This document shows, one piece after another, positions 1-12,155 of a stretch of 64,000 nucleotides of DNA. This stretch comes from Zoroaster sp. YZ-2022 (lineage: Eukaryota > Echinodermata > Asteroidea > Forcipulatida > Zoroasteridae): the NCBI GenBank assembly GCA_029582265.1, contig CM055816.1, forward strand, positions 93,793,588-93,857,587, given 5' to 3'. How positions within the stretch are numbered: the first letter of the stretch is position 1; every line of letters begins with the position of its first letter. The notes under the pieces are model-generated. The model was not told the DNA's origin. It ran no database searches and worked only from the letters and a program-made list of their open reading frames with translations. A program made the translations under genes and the position numbers.

Positions 1-330
1 ACAACTGGCTAACTTAAAAAAATTTGTACAGTTCCAATGATATACGAACAGTTTACAAAAACTCATGCACTTACGCCTTGAGAGAGCTCAATATTGTTCA
101 AGGAAAAGCACCAGGCTGTTGAGAAAGACACTGCGTGAAGCACTTGTAGTCAAATATATCAATTTATAAAGCACATAAGAATAATTCTAGCAGGAATAAA
201 TCTTGGCGGAGACAAAAACTCAACCAGCTGCCTAGAGGGCGCTACATCAATACAGTATAGATTCACAGTATTTAAAAAGGAACTCAGCGGGCAAAATTAA
301 ATCAATTGTTTATTTCCCGACGCAAGAATT
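1..330. other. No gene recognised
   Basis: AT-rich sequence with no open frame, splice pattern or repeat that I can support. Confidence 0.4.
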
Positions 331-339
331 TCACCAACC

Positions 340-560
<221 letters not shown>

Positions 561-609
561 CAGAACCCGCTGCTATATAGGATTCTAGCCAGCCAATCGC
601 CATCGGGCA

Positions 610-770
610 AGCTCGGTGGTCGAGAGGTAAGACGTCTGCACTAGTAAGCAGGAGGTCGTGGGTTCGAATCCCGCCCGAGTTCCGCCTGTGTAGTTTTTTC
701 ACAGAGACTCGGAAAGCACTGAGTATACAGTGCTTATAAACACATGTATTGTTTCTTCATTTATTTTACC
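610..770 (+). mobile_element. tRNA-derived SINE, tRNA-Thr-like head
   Basis: Bases 610-681 can fold as a tRNA: a 7-bp acceptor stem (610-616 with 675-681), a T arm containing GGTTCGAATCC, and an anticodon arm reading CTAGTAA (AGT, Thr). The anticodon loop has one extra base and the D stem is short, so this is a tRNA-like pol III head and not a working tRNA gene. A non-tRNA body follows to roughly 770. The 3' end is not defined because I see no clear target duplication. Confidence 0.6.
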
Positions 771-782
771 ATTCTGTAGGCA

Positions 783-3052
783 ATGTCTTTGCTAATAAAT
801 ATAGAAAAGGGTTTCAAAGATATACCAGAGTCAGACGCGGAGTCGGAGTGTATGTCGCTCTCGGACTCAGAGCTATATGTATCTTCATCAGATTCAGAGC
901 TTGATGGGACAGAGCTTGATGGGACAGAGCTTGACAAGGCAGAGCCTGCTGATAAAGGTGCTCAGCCTCAAGGAAACGAGTCTGTGAGTTTATTAAACTA
1001 ATTAGGCCTATGCCAATGTTTCAAAATTCCATACACTAAAGATAAAGTACAGCTTGGGAAATTGTTTTAGTTAATGCAGATTCCATGTATGCCAAAAACC
1101 TTTAAAATGATAGGACCTTCTGTAGTTTCATTAAAAAGGAATTGATGGAAATAATCCCATAAACTGATAAGTGTTTCCTGAAGTATTGTACATCATAGAC
1201 TCGATAATTGATGGTTGGTAACATTACCATCTTTCAACCAAGTCAGCTTATAGTTTCTCACAGATGCAGTTCTGGACCTTCACTGAAGCAAACATATTTG
1301 AATGTTGATGATTATTGACTGAAACAGTTTAAACAAATATATTATCCTGGATTTTAAGAAAAGTGAAACATTTTTGTCTTGAACTTGTGAAAAATAAGCT
1401 TTTAAGCATTGGTGATTGATGTCTTGTTGACTGTCAACTAAATACTGAAATAGCCTTTTAAAGAGGAACTTACCATAATTTGTAGTATCTTGAATAGTGC
1501 TTGTTGAACATGAAAAATAAAACACAGTGCACCACACATTCCATGTTCCATTTGCACTCAATAGTAAATCGCAAGTAATGTTGGTTTAATTGAAATTGTA
1601 CTTTTTACATACAGGGGAACATATACAGATATGCGAGGAAGTGCCCACTCTGTGATGGAAGATATAAATATCTTTCCCAGCATTTACAGAGAACGCACAA
1701 GCTTAAAGAAAAGGAGAAAAGAATGAAGGTGCTTGGGAAAGCACGTCAAAGGTATAACAAATAATAATAACAAAAGTATGCTGTAATATTTTACCGAAGA
1801 TTAAGGAATAATTGGATGAATCAGTTCATTTTATTACCATTCAAGTTTTTTGCAAAGTATAATTTTTGTTGTTGGCAGTAAGCTTACTTGAGACAGCTTC
1901 ATTTTGCAAGAACCTTCCAGCTCCCCTAGAAACAGACTTCTGAATTAATTTGACTGCCAGACATTTAGCAATTGGCTGTGCTCGACCCATCATTGTCGTA
2001 TGCACTGCTGAATGTGTATAAAAACTTTGTGTTTGTATGCCAAGCCCATGACCAACATAGAGAAACTATTCACAAATTGAAAAATGCATTTACTATAAGT
2101 TTACTGTTCACACAATTGTTTGCTTTCATGTAAAAACAGATTTTGTCATAAAGTGTTATCGATCTTGCGACCTGCCTTTCATTTCTAGTATTGAGACCTG
2201 CTACTCAGAAAGGAAACCCCACAGACACACTTGTAACCAGTTTAGGCGTTGAAACTAAATCAGATATGCTATATTTATCACTTCAAAGGGAGCCAATCAG
2301 ACATGGCAGATCCACAGCCAATCAGAAAAGATGGACACATCCCTGTCCTATGAAAGGCTGTCATCAGCGTGGGCTGAAGAGACCGGATATTCATATCCGT
2401 ACCCAACACAATCTCAAATTCAGTCACTCGATATGTTTTTTTTTTTAAATCACATGACTTCAACAGTTCCATGACAAGGTTATATGACATACTGTTAGCA
2501 CAACTCTTTTAACTAAATTTCTAATTGCAACCTTTGTTATTTTTCTTCATTGTTTTACACTAACCTCGGTTTATTCAATAATGGTACAAGTTATATGGTA
2601 ATAAATAAAATAAATAAATAAATGGCTTATTGAATAGTTAATTAAAGCTCACTTGGACAAAAGATGGTTATTTAGTACCAACCATCATTTGAAGTTATGC
2701 CGTGTGATGTGTTGGAATTGTTTTTTAATTATTAATTTTAATGTTACTTTTTTTGTAATGGAGCACATTACAACTTTGTTACATTTCAGTGAATACAAAC
2801 AAATCTGAAATGTTAACTTTTTCTATTAAGCTACTGAACAGAACATGCTGACTATTTTACAGTATATTTGGAAATACATGAACTAAATTACCAAAGTTTT
2901 ACTGTACTGTAATTAAACTACATATTTTTCGGCCTGTAGATATTTATTATTCAGCTGAAAAGTGCACTGTACATAACGTGTATGAAGAAGCTATCAATGC
3001 ATTTCAAAGAAATCATTGGGGACTATAAAAGAGGATATTCTTACATCAAAAG
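783..3052 (+). CDS. Zinc-finger gene fragment, multi-exon, interrupted downstream
   Basis: Three to four exons can be proposed. Exon A (780-983, donor GTGAGT) encodes an acidic Ser/Asp/Glu-rich stretch with two copies of DGTEL. Exon B (1615-1751, acceptor TACAG, donor GTATAA) encodes a C2H2-like finger, CPLC...H(x4)H. Exon C (about 2189-2435) encodes a second finger, CPMKGC...H(x4)H. A possible exon D lies at 2940-3052 (acceptor TGTAG, donor GTAAAG). A-to-B phase is consistent; the phase into the finger frame of C is not, so C may be frameshifted or spliced differently. The acidic start plus two fingers resembles the start of the tyrosine-recombinase gene at 43.6 kb, which suggests a paralogue. 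The Harbinger element begins 257 bp after exon D, so it would lie in an intron or end the gene. Confidence 0.5.
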
Positions 3053-3308
3053 GTAAAGTCAATAATAATAAAAATGTTTTGGAACTAGGTTGTTTATTAT
3101 TGCTATATTGTTTGCACATACTTTTGTAGACTGTAACCTTAAATATGAACATGCAGGATGACATCTCTTCTACAGTTTGGTTTAATCGAGACAACCCGGT
3201 TGATTTACAGGTTTCTCCTTGCATTCTTTCATCCTCATCCTGGATTTCCACCTCTTTCATTCCTCCACAGGCCTGAAAAGGAGGCCTCCTGCGTTTGATG
3301 GTTGGTAA

Positions 3309-3870
3309 AGGCCCTGTCACACCATGGCGTATGGCCTGAACGTATGCCAACGTATGCGAAATGTCGAAAATACGTTGGTGTACGTTGGTGTACGCTGATA
3401 TAAGTTAGGGGTAAGTTGGGGATACGTCGTTTACGTTAAGAGCACGCTGTGATACGCTGTGAAAATTTGGAACACGTCGAGCCCGCGAAAAATTATTGAA
3501 CATGTTCAACATTTCTCGGCGTACTCAACGTGTGCTTAATACGTTCTGCATAAGTTCCCGGTAAGTTCGTGGTACGTTAGACATACGTTGACATACGCTG
3601 ACATACGTTACAGGTACGTTACTCGTAAGTTGGTATACGTTGATGTACGTCGGCTGACGGGGAAACGTACAGCCAACGTAGTGATAACGAGTTGATAACG
3701 TATATGTGCCGTATGTCTAACCTATGCCTGACGTATCTCCAACGAGTCTCGACGTATTCTGACGTATCCACCTTATGCACAACTTATGCCTGGCGATCGT
3801 GTAACGTATATAACGTGTTTCTACAGTACAGCTAGCGTATGTGCCGTACAGCTAGCGAGCATTCGGCGTT
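3309..3870 (+). repeat. Left inverted end and subterminal repeat array
   Basis: After the terminal repeat, about 560 bp is packed with short variants of TACGTTG, TACGCTG and TAAGTTG in both orientations. The right end carries the same motif family. By analogy with other Harbingers these are probably binding sites for the element-encoded DNA-binding protein. Confidence 0.8.
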
Positions 3871-3937
3871 TTGGGAACTTATGGGGGGGTTTGAGTATAT
3901 ATTATGGGTCCCTTGAGTAACTCATCTTCACTTCTTC

Positions 3938-5381
3938 ATGGTCTGTCGTGCTGAACACATTAACCCATCATCATCAGAGAGCATGGCGGATAATAGGCTG
4001 CGACAAGAGTACATGACAGCCGTTCTCCAGCATCAGCAGAATGTGAACCAGTTGGCAGTTTTGCAGCTCCGTGCCTACAGGAGAAGAAGGAGAAGGGAGC
4101 AACGGAGGCGGATCTGGACCAGACAATGGATCGCAAGGCGACCACAGTTTGGCATGTACGACCAGCTTCTGGTGGAACTCCGGAACGAGGACCAGGCCTC
4201 CTTCATCAATTTCATGAGGATGCCCCCAGAGATGTTCGACGAGCTTGTAGCCAGAGTGGGGCCCAGGATAACAAAGCAGAATACCTGCTACAGGCAGCCG
4301 ATCGAGCCTGGCCTGAAGCTTGCCCTGACTCTACGTCACCTTGCCTCAGGGAACAAGTATGCCTCCATGAAGTTTGGCTGGAGGGTCCCTCACAACACCC
4401 AGTCACTCATGGTGAGAGAAGTGTGCCAGGCAATCATAGACGAGTACCTTGACGAGGTGATGACCTGCCCAAGCACTCCTGAAGAATGGCAGGCCATTTC
4501 TGACCAGTTCATGGCCAAGTGGAACTTCCCCCATACCCTAGGGGCACTTGATGGGAAGCATGTTGCCTGCAAGTGTCCTCCAAAAAGTGGCTCCATGTAT
4601 TATAATTACAAGGGGTTCTACTCCATCGTTCTCCTGGCGCTTGTAGATGCCGACTACAAGTTCATCTGGGCAGATGTCGGTGGTAGGTATTTAGAATATA
4701 ATCACAACATGTTTCATTGCTAACTATTTGGTGTAACTGCTTATTTATATTTACAGTTTGATTAAATCCTTTGTTTAATATGTACTTTCAGGTACGGGTT
4801 CAGCTTCAGACGCGCAGATCTACAACAACTGTGAGCTGAAGGAAGGCGCAGAAGATGGCAGCATAGTATTCCCTGACCCAGATCCTTTGCCCAACGACAC
4901 CCACAATGTGCCCTACTTCTGGATCGGTGACGATGCCTTCGCCCTACGCAAGAGCATGATGAAGCCGTTCGGCCATCGGGGTTTGACTAATGAGGAGAGG
5001 ATATTCAACTACCGGCTTTCCCGAGCGAGGAGAGTGGTAGAGAATGCGTTCGGCATCCTCGCAAACCGCTTCCAGGTTCTGCTCACTACCATGCAGCATC
5101 ACCCCTCCACCGTCAAGCTCATCGTCGTCGCCTGCATGGTACTGCACAACATGATGAGGATACGGTACCCAGGGCTCCAGAACCAGCAGCTTGACCGTGC
5201 AGAGAACCAGAACCGGCAGTTCGTCCCAGGAGAATGGAGACAAGGCCTTAACCTCACGGACATACAGAGAGTCACAGGACCCAACACGGCATCCAAGGAT
5301 GGCAACAAACAGCGGAATCTCATCAAGCACTGGGTCAACTCACCAGCCGGTGAAGTTCCGTGGCACGACAGGATGATCTAG
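3938..5381 (+). CDS. HARBI1-like DDE transposase (DDE_Tnp_4)
   Basis: Two exons, 3938-4682 and 4792-5381, split by a 109-bp GT-AG intron, give about 444 aa, normal for Harbinger transposases. The catalytic triad is visible: first Asp in LGALDGKH, second in LVDADYKF, Glu in RRVVENAFG. The N-terminus is Arg-rich (RRRRRREQRRR). The frame is open across both exons, so this copy looks intact. Translation could start at 3938 or at the in-frame ATG at 3983. It would cut and paste the element at TWA sites, normally together with the element's second, DNA-binding protein, here the minus-strand MADF gene at 10.2-11.7 kb. A polyadenylation-type AATAAA follows near 5451. Confidence 0.93.
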
Positions 5382-5929
5382 TTCTCTGAGCTCTGTGATA
5401 TGAACATTTGACAGGTCATGATGACCACACACATGATATTGTAATTTATGAATAAAATATTAAATCATTGTGTAATTTGGCCCCAAACCCCGTGTTATTA
5501 AAGTTATTGATTAGGGCCAAGATTAAAATACAATATGATTCAAAATTCAAACACTTTTAAGCTAAAATGTTCACATTAATTTATTCTGATTTTGGTTAAA
5601 TTTTATTATATTTCATGATTAGAATAATTAATTTTCAAACATGTTATCTAATACTTTTATTTGGCAAAATTTAAAGTATTTCTGTAAAGTTTTCATTTAT
5701 CATAACACAAAAGTAAAGTGTGAACAAGAAGCAACTTATAATAAATGTTCTTTATAAAAATTTCAAACTAAATAAACATAGTTTGGCCAATTAAAGTCTA
5801 TGTTTGAAGAAAGATAGATTGCAATATTGTTGGGGGAAAACTATTCAATTGTTATAACATTTAAAGATGGACTACAACGGAATAATGATAAGTGCTGTAT
5901 TGCTGTTTTCGTTCGAGAAATGTGTAATA

Positions 5930-6297
5930 ATAATAATAATAATAATAATAATGTATAGATTTATATAGCGCACGTATCCACCAACTAAGTGGCGCTCAAG
6001 GCGCATTATATTATTATCCCTGCTCATAAGGCTCATAAGGCTCATAAATCATTCCTGAAACCATCTCAGCTCCCTGGGGAGTATACAGCTCAATTGCTGC
6101 CATTTCTAGCGCATAGAGAGCAAACCATCTCTGCCTTCACAGGTACCCATTTAACCCCTGGGTGGAGAGAAGCAATTATGGTTAAGTGTCTTGCTCAAGG
6201 ACACAGGTGTCACGGCTGGGGCTCGAACCCACACTCTGCTGCTGGCAACACCAGAACTTGAGTTCAGTGCGCTAGACCGCTCGGCCACGACAATCCA
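5930..6297 (-). mobile_element. tRNA-derived SINE inside the Harbinger
   Basis: Read on the minus strand it starts with a tRNA-like head (GTGGCCGAGCGGTCTAG as box A, GGTTCGAGCCC as box B). A core contains CTTGAGCAAGACACTT and AAATGGGTACCTG. It ends in an (ATT)n tail at 5930-5955. The box and tail arrangement is that of a pol III SINE. It inserted after the transposon formed. The plus-strand frame at 5989-6261 lies inside it and is not a gene. It shares the tRNA-end and core style with the SINE at 28.8 kb. Confidence 0.85.
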
Positions 6298-6561
6298 CTT
6301 TACTGACATTATTATTATTCAATAAAACTTGTTCCTTCATGCAAAAAAAAACTCAATTTGATCGGCGTTCTACGACCCAGAAAAGCCCAGTTTCACCAAA
6401 AGCCCTCAACTCATGAATAATTCCTACTTCGTGTGTGACGTAGCACCCATGACGCTTTGTTACCCGCCCCAGTCGATCGTGTGTACTGTATGCATTTACC
6501 ATACATGCAATACGGAACAACAGCGGACAAGCGACATCTTCTAGACCGAAAAACAGCGAAA

Positions 6562-8179
6562 ATGTCCGATAGCAGCGAATATTGGGAAGATCACAGTATA
6601 GATGAGGAAGAGGAGTTTCATATAGGCACTTCTGAGGATAGTGATGTCAGCTGTAGCGATGAGGGGAGCTCCCCAGACGAGAGAGAAGGCGAAGACGATG
6701 ACGAAGAAGTCGAAGTACGTGGCGCTGAACCATACCGGTTCGAGCCACTTGCGGCGCCTGCAGTTGACCAGCCCGGTGACGGTGATCGTCAGGCCGAAGA
6801 CGACGAACCAAATCCTGATGATAGACGGCTAAACACAGACTGGTAACCCCACAAAATGATTCATGAATGAAATACTGAATGATGCTTCGTTTGATCAATT
6901 CGTTTCTGCTGTACAAAAATAGTTGTAGGCTATACTTGACAAAAACATGAACGAACATGATGGAGACCCAAGGTACATAATGTAGTAGTACATGTACATG
7001 TGTACAATTGTACATGTGTACAATACATGTACAGTGGAAATTTGGGGGTAATTACTATGTCTTGCGTTTTATGATTTGTTGGCAATATTAGCCAGTATTT
7101 ATGAAGACATGATGGGAAAGTAATCACTGCTCAAAATTCAAATAAAATCATGATCTTTTACCATCATGCTTTAAGCATAATTGACATTTAGTCTTTCCCT
7201 TCAAATCAAAGGTTGTAGCCCCCGCACAATAAAAATGTTTGATCTGCCCATGGAAAATTTATTCCTTCGTGATGTACCTGTCCTTGATCAGTTCATGGGG
7301 ATGTATTTCAAGATCAATTTTTAAGTAGTGCAACCCCAATGACAAAGTTACTAAAATTATATTTTCCAAACTTGTTTTTTTTGTAATAGGTGTTCGTGTG
7401 GACATTGTGTTCTTCAGCCTTTGTTCGCAAACTGTATATGTTGCAAAGAAGTTGAGAAGACAGAGAACATGATGCGGCAGCTGGACATCAACGTGGATGA
7501 TCCCAACCAGTGCCTTACCACCCATGGTTGGTTTGATGCGATCTGCCTCCACCCAGGAGTGCTTGCAACAGCGTATCTTCAGTACAGAGCATACTATGGC
7601 AGAGATGCAGTTGAAGGAACGCTTGACCAGTAAGTGATTTGAGTGTTGACTGAATGTACAAAGCCAATGTACCATCAATTTCAATTAATATTTTAGAGCA
7701 ATGTCAGTTTTGAATGATCTGCTTATCAAGCAGATTACTTTTGATTGACCAGAATGAGCACCGGTGTTTACTTCAGAGTAACCGCACACAACTGAATATG
7801 ACCTTGGTTGACCCACGTGCATCTATATCTTATTGTACATGCATTACATGTATGTAATTGTTTACTTTTGATCATGATTGCCTTTTGGTATGGTTATAGT
7901 TTTACAGCATTTCAGTTTCACATGGTGTTAACGTAAACAATATCGATACTCCACCATGCAAATCACAAATCTTATGTTTATAATTTTGTCTGATTTTTTG
8001 TTTTGTTTTACAGAAAATATCGCCATGTTGCATATCGGCAAGTGGTGAGGTGGTGTTGGGGTTATCTTGGCCGTTTCAACCGGGTGCCACTGCCATCATG
8101 TGTAATGGACGCAATCCGCAGGACGTTCCCAAACCCTGATGGACAGTACAAAGGATTTTCGTGTCCACCACTGGATTAG
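6562..8179 (+). CDS. P2RX7 C-terminal-domain protein (transposon cargo)
   Basis: Three exons with consistent phase: 6562-6842, 7390-7629 and 8014-8179, about 228 aa. Exon 1 is acidic (EYWEDHSIDEEEEFHIGTSE) and ends in DRRLNTDW. Exons 2 and 3 match the cysteine-rich intracellular domain of P2X7 receptors (P2RX7_C): CSCGHC, CICCKEV, HGWFDAICLHPGVLATAY, YRHVAYRQVVRWCWGYLGR and LPSCVMDAIRRTFP. No ion-channel part is present, so this is the stand-alone soluble form common in invertebrates. In P2X7 the domain binds zinc and nucleotide; the role here is unknown. AATAAA follows at about 8364. It is on the transposase strand, within the two inverted ends, and so appears to be mobilised cargo. The reading frame is intact. 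Confidence 0.88.
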
Positions 8180-9130
8180 GCCGATTTGCTTTGTTTTATT
8201 TTTTAAATTGGTAACATTCTTCCCTAGTTATAATGATCTGGAGGGAGTTACAAATAATTTTGTGCGTTCATAAACCATGATCAATGGCAGAATCAATTAC
8301 GTGTGTATTTCATTTTGTGTCTTTTTTGGGGGGGAGAAGTTGATTAATTTAGCACTAATGTGAAATAAACTTGTTTTATGTTGCCAACAATACACTCTGG
8401 TAAAAACATTACAAATTCGGTATGGCAGAAAGATGCCAAGAACTGAAAATTTTACAAGACCTTAGTACTTTCGAATAAATGACAAGACAAAATATGTATG
8501 CATTTGCAACCAACAATTGAGTTTATTTTTGAGGTTAAAATATCAAAATTAAAAAAGTTGTCTCTTGATGACGAAAACAACTTAATCAAAATCCTGTACA
8601 TACTTGTTTGGAACTTGGCCATTGTTCTGTTAAACCGAACTGGAAATCCTTTGAAATTCGTTTCACACTTGCTGCTCTTTTCCCAGGAAAAAACTTACAA
8701 TCAGCATAACTCTACTGCTGAGCAGGTTCAGATTTTCTTGGATTAAAGCTAATTCAATTAGGTTTTTTGGCTTTGCATCACAAAAGGGAGAAGTGTGACA
8801 AAGACTAATATTGTAAATCTCATGTTGGTAAATCTCATGTACTTCTGCCTATAAAACTTAAAACTTGTTCTGAGTGTACAGTGGCAATAAATTGTAAAAT
8901 ATAAGAATAGAATAACAATAAATGTGTACAGGCCATGTCATTCTGTCTTCAATCAAATATTAATAAAAAATATAAAATACATGTATATAGCACCAAATCC
9001 ATTTGAATAAAATGCTCCCAGGCCCTTTAAATATAATAAAATAACCTAAAGTAACAATAGCAAAGATTATAAAATATTAAATACATGGGAGCCAGATAAA
9101 GTGATAAAAACAGGCAAATATCAGCAGGGG

Positions 9131-9295
9131 CGGATCCAGGAATTTTGGCATGAAGGTGAAATCCTTTCGTGTATTATTCACGAACTTCACCCATTCCTTT
9201 GATATCGCAGGATCCCGCGGAAATTGAAAAAAATGAGTCTCTGGATTCGTAATACTATTTCTAGTGCATCCACCAACAACACATGAAGTCGGCAT
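9131..9295 (-). pseudogene. THAP zinc-finger exon, truncated
   Basis: The frame begins MPTSCVVGGC and continues with FFQFPRD and KEWVKFV, the start of a THAP domain (C-x4-C, FPxD, W). The second half of the zinc site (C-x2-H) is missing. The frame runs without a donor into CCTGGATCCGCCCCTG at 9126-9141, whose complement CAGGGGCGGATCCAGG is the kind of end seen on hAT-type transposons. It therefore looks like a THAP exon fragment cut by, or belonging to, a second transposon inside the Harbinger. Confidence 0.6.
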
Positions 9296-9299
9296 TATA

Positions 9300-10200
9300 T
9301 AAATGTTACACAACAACGTTGAAAAAAAGCTTCATAAAAACTTCATGCCTCTGCTTACGCATGAAAACGCATGAAAACGCATGTATAATATACACGGAAG
9401 TAACATGGCGTCTTCTGTTTACTCTCGGGTGCTCATGGGTTATACGTCATCCCTTTTCGCTGGTTTACAAGTCCGCTGGTACTATATCGTGGATTTCACA
9501 GTGGATTTTCAATGGGTCTTTGTCGGGAACCAGTGCAGGGCGGGAAATTTCAAAAATCGAAGAAGCGGGGTCTAATTTTGTCGGTCAAATTGCAACAAAA
9601 TTATAAAGAGAAAAACATGACCACAACAATAAATTGTTACCTGAACACAACATAAACAAGGTTCGATAGTCAATTTAATGTGAGAGTTCTCGTTGTAGTC
9701 CATCTTTAAAAGACATCAAAATAAATGTTCAACTATAAGTTGCTTTTATTATTCAAATCATCACAATAAATGAACATGTATTTCACTGTTCTACATACAA
9801 AAACTGACTTTTACACAGTCACTGAGCATGTGTGGCACACATAACATTTTATAACACATTCACTCATAATCTATGCCAATACATATAATGACATTAATAA
9901 CACAGTCTAAGCGTCATCCTCAGTGGTGTTGGGTGCTGGAGGTGTATTCATGCTACCAACTGACAAGTCTTGAAGCACATTTCCAGGATCCGGAGCACTC
10001 AGGGAAATGTTTGATATTCCAGACATACCAGAAATGTTTTGTGGGAAGCTACTGTCTACTGGTGTTGGACTCTGGTTGAGTGCCTGGGACGCCGAGCCTA
10101 TGGCTACAGAAAACGAGCTGCCGCTCTGCTGCAGCTGCTGCTGGAACACAGGCATCTGAGTAGGAGGAGGCATGGAGTGGACATGCTGTAGAGGACGACG
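9300..10200. other. No gene recognised (inside Harbinger)
   Basis: Between the THAP fragment and the MADF gene I see only short unsupported frames. The part after 9870 is the 3' flank of the minus-strand MADF gene. Confidence 0.4.
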
Positions 10201-10203
10201 CAG

Positions 10204-11738
10204 CTAATACTGTTGCTGCTGCTGCTGCTGCGGACGCTGAATCAGTGGCTGCTGCATGTACTGGTCGACATAGTCTGGCGTCTGCGAGGCCCAGACCGAC
10301 CCTGCTTGTGCCTGGTGTCTCCACATCTGAGGAGGTGGTTGGTACATCTCCGATGGTGAAGGAGAAGAGGACATGGGGGCCGCATGCAGGGAGGAGGGTG
10401 CTGAACTTGGACGGATTGGAGCAGTCATCATGACGGGGTGAGCAGTGGGTGGCAGAGCAGTAGCCTCTTCTAGGTCACTGTCGTCCTCCATGGCATCTGA
10501 CAGGATGCGGTTCACGGCCACCCTCACAGTCTTATACTTCCGCTTGGACATGCTCAACAGGCTGTCACGCACGTAGTTGGCGAAGGTGCTACGCTCGGTG
10601 ACCGGCTGCTGCTGTCTGGCCTGAAGGTCTTGGAGAGCTGCACCAGACTCGTCGATGCGCTTCTGGAGGGCTGACAGCAGAGCATCGTCGTCGTCGTCGT
10701 CCGTCTTGCCCCTGCCCTTGCCCTTGGGAAGTGAGGAGGAGGTGGCGGCGGAGGTGGAGGGCGTGGGTTCAGGAGTGGGTTCAGGAGACTGGCCAAGCTG
10801 CTGATCAGCGCACGCATCCTCAGCGGCGGCTAGGTCACCGGGATGTTCAGCGATGGTGGCCTTGATCTGCAAAGTCAAATAATACAAAGAATAAGTGATA
10901 TGTTTGCAAAGTGTTTTGTCATTCAAATAATGAATTACAAAAAGTAATACATTTTTTGTAGCAATACTTACACTTTTGCAGGGTTCCGGCCTGTGGCTGA
11001 CCACGGTCAAGAGGAAGCCGAAGTTGTCCTTGATCCACTGGTCCCTCTCTGTCCACTGACGAGCCCCATCACCGCTCTTCTTCTTATGCATGCGGGTGTG
11101 GCTATCTCGTAGTGACGTGTACCAACCCTGAAGATGGTTGACTGAAAATACAAAATAATAATGATATTAGTCAAATGAAATGATTATATATTTTATTGGT
11201 AAAAGTCAACATAAAAATATATTTGGTAAATTTGTCAGAGTTTTTTCTTACCATCTTTCCCCATCCGTGTGGCCTGCTCCTCCCACACCTTGGCCTTCTT
11301 CGACGGGTTCCTGTAGTCGTTGAGCCTCTTGTCCCAGAGCATGGGATTCTCAACGATGAACTCAAGCATGAGTCCTTCGTTGGCGGGCGACAGGGAGTTG
11401 TCAATCTTCTTGGCCCTCGTCTTCTTGGCCCCCGTCTTCTTGGTCTTTTTCTTTCCTTGGGGCTGGGCAGAGGCGCTGGAGGTGACAGAAGACACAGGTG
11501 ACCCATCACGGGAGCCATGAGGGGAGCCATCACGGGAGCCATGTACTTTATGAGGAGGAGTGGGAGAGCGAGGAGAGTCATGGGTGGAGGCAGGAGCATC
11601 AGCACCACCACCCCCAGCAGGTGAGGAGTATCTTGAGGAGTCTGATGGTGAAGGAGACGATGGTGGAGCAGTAATCTTGGCCTTCTTGCCTTTTCCTCCT
11701 CCTCGGCCCCTGGTTGCTTGCTTGTTCTTGGGAGGCAT
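10204..11738 (-). CDS. MADF-domain protein of the Harbinger element
   Basis: Three exons in consistent phase: 11738-11252, 11141-10972 and 10866-10204, about 439 aa. The N-terminus is Lys/Pro/Ser-rich and of low complexity. The MADF (Myb/SANT-like) domain spans the first junction: MLEFIVENPMLWDKRLNDYR, KVWEEQATRMGKD, then GWYTSLRDSHTRM and RDQWIKDNFGFL. An acidic run (KTDDDDDDALL), a short helical stretch (FANYVRDSLLSMSKRKYKTV) and a Pro/Met/Gln-rich tail ending in poly-Gln follow. In PIF/Harbinger elements the second protein is a Myb/SANT-like DNA-binding partner that brings the transposase to the ends; this is very likely that protein. It is divergent from the transposase gene and close to the right terminus. 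The frame is intact. Confidence 0.88.
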
Positions 11739-11779
11739 GTTGACTGCTTGATGACATCGGTGGGAATGATGTGCTGTGA

Positions 11780-12152
11780 GATCGACGCGGTATTTATACG
11801 TTCTACAGCGGCATAGGTCACGTGCTCGTTGTACGCCGAGGATACGTCGAACACGCAGACATACGCTACGAATACGTTAAGCATACGTTGGTCATACGCT
11901 CGCATACGCTGTGATACGCTGTCATAAGTTTGTTATAAGTTAGTGATACGCTATCAAAACGTTAGTCATACGCTATGTATACGTTAAATACGCTATGGAT
12001 ACGCTATGGATACGTCCATTCCAACACCTATGTCGACTTTTCAGATGCAATTCGTTGGGAAGTTGGACGTTCTTGGACTCTGACAATTTTCGAGCTATTT
12101 TTTGTATACGTCGGTATACGTTCAGGCCATACGCCATGGTGTGACAGGGCCT
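11780..12152 (-). repeat. Right inverted end and subterminal repeat array
   Basis: About 370 bp of repeated ATACGCT, ATACGTT and ATAAGTT motifs leading into the terminal inverted repeat, a mirror of the left end. The MADF gene's 5' region abuts it, so its promoter may lie within these repeats. Confidence 0.8.
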
Positions 12153-12155
12153 TAA

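Larger units (their letters stand above)
3309..12152. mobile_element. PIF/Harbinger DNA transposon, complete, with cargo genes
   Basis: Both ends start AGGCCCTGTCACACCATGGC in inverted orientation. The match runs about 39 bp with one mismatch. The element is flanked by the direct repeat TAA (3306-3308 and 12153-12155), the 3-bp TWA duplication typical of PIF/Harbinger. Inside are a HARBI1-type DDE transposase (+), a P2RX7C-domain gene (+), a truncated THAP fragment (-), a MADF-domain gene (-) and one SINE. The intact ends and duplication suggest a fairly recent insertion. At 8,844 bp it is long for the family. Confidence 0.93.

Noticed and set aside
610..681. Functional tRNA-Thr gene
   Set aside because: The anticodon loop has an extra base, the D arm is weak, and a SINE-type body follows, so I treat it as a SINE head.
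5989..6261. 90-aa plus-strand ORF
   Set aside because: Lies inside a SINE and opposes its pol III head; no protein features.
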